A DNA stretch of 48,831 nucleotides, from positions 1 to 48,831 of the forward strand of contig URAG01000008.1 of NCBI GenBank assembly GCA_900545755.1, read 5' to 3'. Positions 45,159-48,831 of the stretch are shown here, one piece after another (the first letter of the stretch is position 1; each line of letters starts with the position of its first letter). The notes below the pieces were generated by a model that saw nothing but the letters and a program-made list of their open reading frames with translations, did not search any database and was not told the origin of the DNA. The position numbers were made by a program, and so were the translations under genes. This stretch comes from an uncultured Cloacibacillus sp. (GTDB lineage Bacteria > Synergistota > Synergistia > Synergistales > Synergistaceae).

Positions 45159-45986
45159 TTATATGAGCGCCTCGGGAAGAATCTCAAGCTCCGCAGTCAT
45201 CAGCATCGCACCTTCAAGCTTCGGGAAAACCGTCCGCCCGTCCTCCGAGAGCGCCAGTCTTACGACGTTCACGCCGCCAGGATTCGTTACGCGCGTCTCC
45301 GCGCCTCCGAGGCCGAGCAGCATCGCAGCTATCGCAGCCGCGGTCGAACCTGTGCCGCATGAAAGCGTCATATCCTCTACGCCTCGCTCGTAGGTCATTA
45401 CGTCGAGTCCGCCGTCCGCAACAACGGCGAAATTCACGTTCGTGCCGCGCGGGAACAAATCGGAGCGCCCGCGTATCGCACGGCCAAGCGGCACATAGTC
45501 AGCAAAAGCGCGGCTGCGCTTCTTTTCGAATATGACCGTGTGCGGCACGCCTACTATTATATATGTGTATTCGTAATCCACGCCGCCGGCCGAAACGAGG
45601 CCTCTCTCGACGCCGTCGAGCGGTACCGGCGCGAGCTCTAGCGCCGCCATGCGTCCCTCGACCGAGGCGCGTACCTCGCCGCCGAGCGTCTCGAAACGCA
45701 TCGACTGAGATTTTACTATTCTCTTTTCAAAAGCGTAGCGTGCAATGCAGCGCGCGCCGTTGCCGCACATCTCGCCCTCTGAGCCGTCGCTGTTGAAGAG
45801 GCGCATGCGAAAGTCCGCGCACACAGACGGCTCGACTACGAGCAGCCCATCCGCGCCGACAGAGAGGCCGCGGCGGCAGAGCAGCCGCGCGAACCGCGCC
45901 AGATCCTCCGTGCCGAATGCGAGCGCGCTGTTGTCTATAATTATGAAGTCGTTGCCGTTTCCGTTCATTTTCGTGCATCTGAGCAT
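45159..45986 (-). CDS. dapF: Diaminopimelate epimerase
   Basis: DapF converts LL-diaminopimelate to the meso form for lysine and peptidoglycan synthesis. The 275-residue protein has both catalytic cysteines: GEMCGNGARC in the first half and LSCGTGSTAAA in the second. It opens MLRCTKMNGNGNDFIIID, the expected start. I use the ATG at 45986 because the frame upstream to 46061 is not conserved. GGAGG is about 11 bases upstream. An extended -10 box precedes it (46024-46032). The gene leads the dapF-lepB-rbgA-rnhB series. Confidence 0.94.
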   Translation of the reverse strand: MLRCTKMNGNGNDFIIIDNSALAFGTEDLARFARLLCRRGLSVGADGLLVVEPSVCADFRMRLFNSDGSEGEMCGNGARCIARYAFEKRIVKSQSMRFETLGGEVRASVEGRMAALELAPVPLDGVERGLVSAGGVDYEYTYIIVGVPHTVIFEKKRSRAFADYVPLGRAIRGRSDLFPRGTNVNFAVVADGGLDVMTYERGVEDMTLSCGTGSTAAAIAAMLLGLGGAETRVTNPGGVNVVRLALSEDGRTVFPKLEGAMLMTAELEILPEALI

Positions 45987-46023
45987 AGAGGTGCAAGCCT
46001 CCCTCCGCTTTCTTACCAAAGGT

Positions 46024-46032
46024 ATTTTAGCA
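46024..46032 (-). promoter_or_regulatory. Extended -10 promoter element before dapF
   Basis: TGCTAAAAT on the minus strand (46032 to 46024) is an extended -10. A TTGACG lies 20 bases upstream of the TAAAAT, too far for a usual -35. It follows the trp terminator directly, so dapF needs its own start. Confidence 0.45.
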
Positions 46033-46059
46033 TAAAGATTACAGAGCGGCGTCAAGCGC

Positions 46060-46093
46060 AAAAAAGCGGACGAAGCAGAAGAGCCCCGTCCGC
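46060..46093 (-). terminator. Rho-independent terminator of the trp operon
   Basis: On the minus strand GCGGACG (from 46093) pairs with CGTCCGC (to 46066) around a 14-base loop, with six T residues following (46065 to 46060). It lies 30 bases past the trpA stop. Confidence 0.85.
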
Positions 46094-46123
46094 CTCATTG
46101 CTTTATGTCGCGCTAGGAAAATT

Positions 46124-46900
46124 TTACGCGCGGCGCACCGCCTCTTTCATCTCGCGCACATATTGCGCGACATACGGCACGCACTCCACACCGTATTTTT
46201 CGCAGAGCTTCACTATCGCGCTGCCGACTATCGCTCCGTCTGACTGAGAGGCCATCTTCGCAGCCTGCTCCGGCGTAGATATGCCGAAGCCTACCGCGCA
46301 TGGGATGTCCTTCTCGCGCTTGACGAGCCGCACCATCGCGCCGACGTCCGTCGTTATCGTGCCGCGCACGCCTGTTACTCCAAGCGACGAAACGCAATAG
46401 ACGAAGCCCTCGGCCGCGCGCGCTATCATCGCTATGCGCTCGTGCGAGGTCGGCGCTATCAGGGACACGACCTCGACGCCGTGTCGGCGGCACGGAACCG
46501 CAAATTCTTCCTTTTCCTCGAACGGCACGTCGGGCAGGATGAGGCCGTCCACGCCCGCGGATGCCGCGGCCTCCGCAAAGCGCTCTATCCCGTATGAATA
46601 GACGACGTTCGCGTAGGTCATGAATGCGAGCGGCGTATCTACGCGTGCGCTGATGCGGCGCGCAGTCTCGAGTATCTTGTCCGTCGTCGCGCCGCCGCGC
46701 AGCGCGCGGACGTTCGCGGCCTGGATGACCGGCCCTTCCGCCGTCGGATCGGAGAACGGTATGCCGAGCTCTATGAGGTCGGCGCCCGCCTCCGCCATCG
46801 CGCAGGCAAGCTCCTCCGTGACAGCTAGGCTCGGGTCTCCGCAAGTTATGAACGGTATAAAGGCTTTGCCGTTTTCAAAGGCGCGTCTGATATTACTCAT
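46124..46900 (-). CDS. trpA: Tryptophan synthase subunit alpha
   Basis: It cleaves indole-3-glycerol phosphate to indole, which passes to TrpB through a tunnel. The 258-residue TIM barrel has [11 protein letters not shown] with the catalytic Glu44, PDVPFEE, SSLGVTG and VGFGI. At the position of Salmonella Asp60, in the ADGP loop, this protein has Glu (AEGP); similar variants exist in other bacteria. The ATG at 46900 overlaps the trpB stop by 8 bases. It is the last gene of the operon. Confidence 0.95.
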   Translation of the reverse strand: MSNIRRAFENGKAFIPFITCGDPSLAVTEELACAMAEAGADLIELGIPFSDPTAEGPVIQAANVRALRGGATTDKILETARRISARVDTPLAFMTYANVVYSYGIERFAEAAASAGVDGLILPDVPFEEKEEFAVPCRRHGVEVVSLIAPTSHERIAMIARAAEGFVYCVSSLGVTGVRGTITTDVGAMVRLVKREKDIPCAVGFGISTPEQAAKMASQSDGAIVGSAIVKLCEKYGVECVPYVAQYVREMKEAVRRA

Positions 46901-48077
46901 GGATGTCCTCTCCTCTGTACCGCGCTATAGCCGCGCAGTCCTTGTCGCCGCGTCCCGAGAGACAGACGACGATTATTTTATCTTTCCCCATCTGCGGCGC
47001 TATCTTCATCGCGTGCGCCACGGCGTGCGCGCTCTCGATTGCGGGGATTATGCCCTCCGTGCGCGCAAGGTACTCGAAAGCCTCGACGGATTCATCGTCG
47101 GTGACAGGCACATATTCGGCGCGTCCTATGTCGTGCAGATATGCGTGCTCTGGACCGATACCCGGATAGTCGAGTCCAGCCGAGATTGAATAGACGGGCG
47201 CAATCTGCCCGTACTCGTCCTGGCAGAAGTAGGACTTCATGCCGTGGAAGATGCCGGAGCGTCCCGTCGCTATCGTCGCCGCGGTCTCGGGAGTGTCGAC
47301 GCCGCGCCCAGCCGCCTCGCAACCGATGAGCTTCACGGACGGGTCGCCGATGAAGTTATAGAAGGTGCCTATCGCATTCGAGCCGCCGCCGACGCAGGCC
47401 ATCACGACGTCAGGAAGTCTGCCTTCGACCTGCGCTAGCTGTTCCTTTATCTCTTTCGATATGACGGACTGGAAGTCGCGCACTATAGTCGGGAACGGGT
47501 GCGGCCCCATGCATGAGCCGAGGACGTAATGCGTGTCCGCAATGCGGCGCGTCCACTCGCGCATCGTCTCGCTGACGGCGTCCTTCAGCGTCCCCGTGCC
47601 GCTCTCTACAGAATGAACCGTCGAGCCCAGCAGCCTCATGCGGTAGACGTTGAGCGCCTGGCGCTCGATGTCCTCGCGTCCCATAAAGACCTCGCACTCC
47701 ATGCCGAAGAGCGCCGCAGCCGTCGCGGTGGCGACGCCGTGCTGCCCAGCGCCGGTCTCGGCTATTAGGCGCGTTTTGCCCATGCGCTTCGCGAGCAGCG
47801 CCTGTCCGAGCACGTTGTTGATCTTATGCGCCCCGGTGTGGTTCAAGTCCTCGCGCTTTAGATATATCTTCGCGCCGCCCAGATCCTCAGTCATGCGCTT
47901 CGCGAAATAGAGCCGCGACGGCCTGCCCGCGTAGTCGTTAAGCAGCGCGTTAAGCTCGTTCTGGAAGTCCGCGTCGTCTTTGTACCTGTTGTATGCCTCT
48001 TCAAGCTCGATGACGGCGTTCATCAGCGTCTCGGGAATGTACTGTCCGCCGTGTTCGCCGAAGCGTCCTCTGCTCAT
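46893..48077 (-). CDS. trpB: Tryptophan synthase subunit beta
   Basis: TrpB condenses indole and serine to tryptophan with pyridoxal phosphate. The 394-residue protein is of the TrpB1 class: [31 protein letters not shown] with Lys85 as PLP lysine, ETGAGQHG, the phosphate-binding GGGSNAIG and CLSGRGDKD. The ATG at 48077 directly follows the trpF stop with no spacing, and GAGGTTTT-like sequence lies just upstream, so translation is coupled. The 3' end overlaps trpA. Confidence 0.96.
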   Translation of the reverse strand: MSRGRFGEHGGQYIPETLMNAVIELEEAYNRYKDDADFQNELNALLNDYAGRPSRLYFAKRMTEDLGGAKIYLKREDLNHTGAHKINNVLGQALLAKRMGKTRLIAETGAGQHGVATATAAALFGMECEVFMGREDIERQALNVYRMRLLGSTVHSVESGTGTLKDAVSETMREWTRRIADTHYVLGSCMGPHPFPTIVRDFQSVISKEIKEQLAQVEGRLPDVVMACVGGGSNAIGTFYNFIGDPSVKLIGCEAAGRGVDTPETAATIATGRSGIFHGMKSYFCQDEYGQIAPVYSISAGLDYPGIGPEHAYLHDIGRAEYVPVTDDESVEAFEYLARTEGIIPAIESAHAVAHAMKIAPQMGKDKIIVVCLSGRGDKDCAAIARYRGEDIHE

Positions 48078-48683
48078 CTATGAAAACCTCCTGACAGCGG
48101 CGACAGCCGCTTTGATTTTTTTCAAGTCCTTGAATCCGTCCGTCTCAACCCCGCTGCTCATGTCAAGCGCGTAAGGATGCAGTTTCTCTATAACATCCGC
48201 TGCGTTATCAGCGTCTATCCCTCCCGCTATGAAGCACGGGCGCGGGAAATTTTCCGCGAGCTTCCAGTCGAAGCGCCTGCCCTCTCCCTGTCCTCCGTCT
48301 AGCAGGACGTAATCCGCCGTGCTGCGCTCCGCGCGGCTGACGTCCTCTTCGTCCTTAACGCGGAAGGCCTGTATAATTTCGCAGCGGCAGAGCGCTTGCA
48401 GATTTTTTATATATTCCGCGTCCTCCGAGCCGTGGAGCTGAGCCGCGGCTATCGCGCCGCAGTTTATGAGCTCCGCTACAACCTCGGGCCGTTCGTCCAC
48501 AAACACGCCCACGGCCTTAATTCCGGGCGACAGCCGCTTAGCAAGCTCGCGCGCCCTCTCAGGAGAAACGTTTCTGCGGCTTCTTGGAAAATCTATAACG
48601 AAGCCCGCGTAGTCAGGCTCCGCGTCGTTGATGAAATCAACGTCGCATTCGCGGGAAAGGCCGCAGATTTTTATCTTCGTCAC
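48078..48683 (-). CDS. trpF: Phosphoribosylanthranilate isomerase
   Basis: It converts phosphoribosylanthranilate to the CdRP precursor of indole-glycerol phosphate. The 201-residue TIM barrel begins KIKICGLSRECDVDF (catalytic Cys7) with GFVIDFPRSRRNVSP, QLHGSEDAEYI, LLDGGQGEGRRFDW and IAGGIDADNA. The start is a GTG at 48683 that overlaps the trpC stop as GTGA. The product is complete. Confidence 0.94.
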   Translation of the reverse strand: MTKIKICGLSRECDVDFINDAEPDYAGFVIDFPRSRRNVSPERARELAKRLSPGIKAVGVFVDERPEVVAELINCGAIAAAQLHGSEDAEYIKNLQALCRCEIIQAFRVKDEEDVSRAERSTADYVLLDGGQGEGRRFDWKLAENFPRPCFIAGGIDADNAADVIEKLHPYALDMSSGVETDGFKDLKKIKAAVAAVRRFS

Positions 48684-48831
48684 CGCGCCGTCCCTCTCAG
48701 CTCCGCGAGCGCCGCGCGCTTGTCCGCCGCGCGCATCAGCCGCTCTCCGACGAGCACGGCGTCCGCGCCGCAGCGGCGCAGAGTCTTTATATCTTCCGGG
48801 CCCTTCACGCCGCTCTCTGAGACGAATACAG
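48680..48831 (-). CDS. trpC: Indole-3-glycerol phosphate synthase, C-terminal part (truncated by window edge)
   Basis: The last 49 residues read on the minus strand as VFVSESGVKGPEDIKTL, then CGADAVLVGERLMRAADK and AALAEL before the TGA at 48680-48682. SESG and GADAVLVGE are the phosphate-binding end of the TrpC barrel. The stop overlaps the trpF GTG start by 4 bases. The rest of the gene and the operon's leader are outside the window. Confidence 0.93.
   Translation of the reverse strand, partial: VFVSESGVKGPEDIKTLRRCGADAVLVGERLMRAADKRAALAELRGTAR

Noticed and set aside
44103..45362. 419-residue open frame on the plus strand across rbgA, lepB and dapF
   Set aside because: It spans three confident genes on the other strand and reads as low-complexity shadow sequence.

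Overview
The window is a dense, GC-rich bacterial chromosome segment with about 45 protein genes, two tRNA genes and almost no spare DNA. Most genes are on the minus strand, packed with 1-17 base gaps or stop/start overlaps. The mix is unusual: regulators best known from Firmicutes (a CodY homologue, a TRAP/MtrB homologue, a CdaA-CdaR-GlmM c-di-AMP module, TrmFO, ThyX) in a genome whose protein style and gene order suggest a Synergistota member of the Cloacibacillus kind. That assignment is my inference from gene content and order; no database search was made. I see no phage genes, insertion sequences or CRISPR array.

Layout. 1-1311 (+): the tail of a CPBP-type membrane protease and a secreted protein of unknown function whose signal peptide looks frameshifted. 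1468-15220 (-): galU, glmM, cdaR and cdaA (precursors for the cell envelope plus c-di-AMP signalling), then nfo, pyk, mtrB (TRAP), dnaE and dnaX, and an M48 protease gene whose promoter probably starts the replication operon. 15378-23223 (-): a thioredoxin-reductase-like flavoprotein with a degenerate thioredoxin tail, then a translation-termination block (prmC, prfA, a DUF1385 gene, thyX, rpmE), then polA. 23386-26095 (+): gltX and a Na+-coupled NSS amino-acid transporter. 26266-26431 (-): tRNA-Ala and tRNA-Gly with their own promoter and terminator.

26663-31298 (-): a Sua5-type tRNA t6A enzyme, tgt and tatD, then a MATE efflux pump. 31415-32989: a YitT-type membrane protein divergent from a MerR-family regulator, with a classical 19-bp-spacer promoter between them. 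32999-46061 (-): DUF501 gene, S1-domain gene, CheY-like receiver, codY, xerC-like recombinase; then trmFO, topA, dprA, comM, yraN, rnhB, rbgA, lepB and dapF. From rbgA to codY the order closely follows the Bacillus subtilis ylqF-rnhB-dprA-topA-trmFO-xerC-codY region. 46124-48831 (-): the 3' part of a tryptophan operon (trpC partial, trpF, trpB, trpA), ended by a strong terminator.

How it fits together. The most interesting link is regulatory: a TRAP protein with all three RNA-contacting residues is encoded between dnaE and pyk, and its expected target, the trp operon, lies at the right end, its leader just outside the window. Other signals worth checking are a possible frameshift element inside dnaX (A-run plus a perfect 9-bp stem), a histone-H1-like lysine/alanine-rich N-terminus on topoisomerase I, a probably leaderless xerC transcript, and a palindromic operator candidate in front of the MATE gene.
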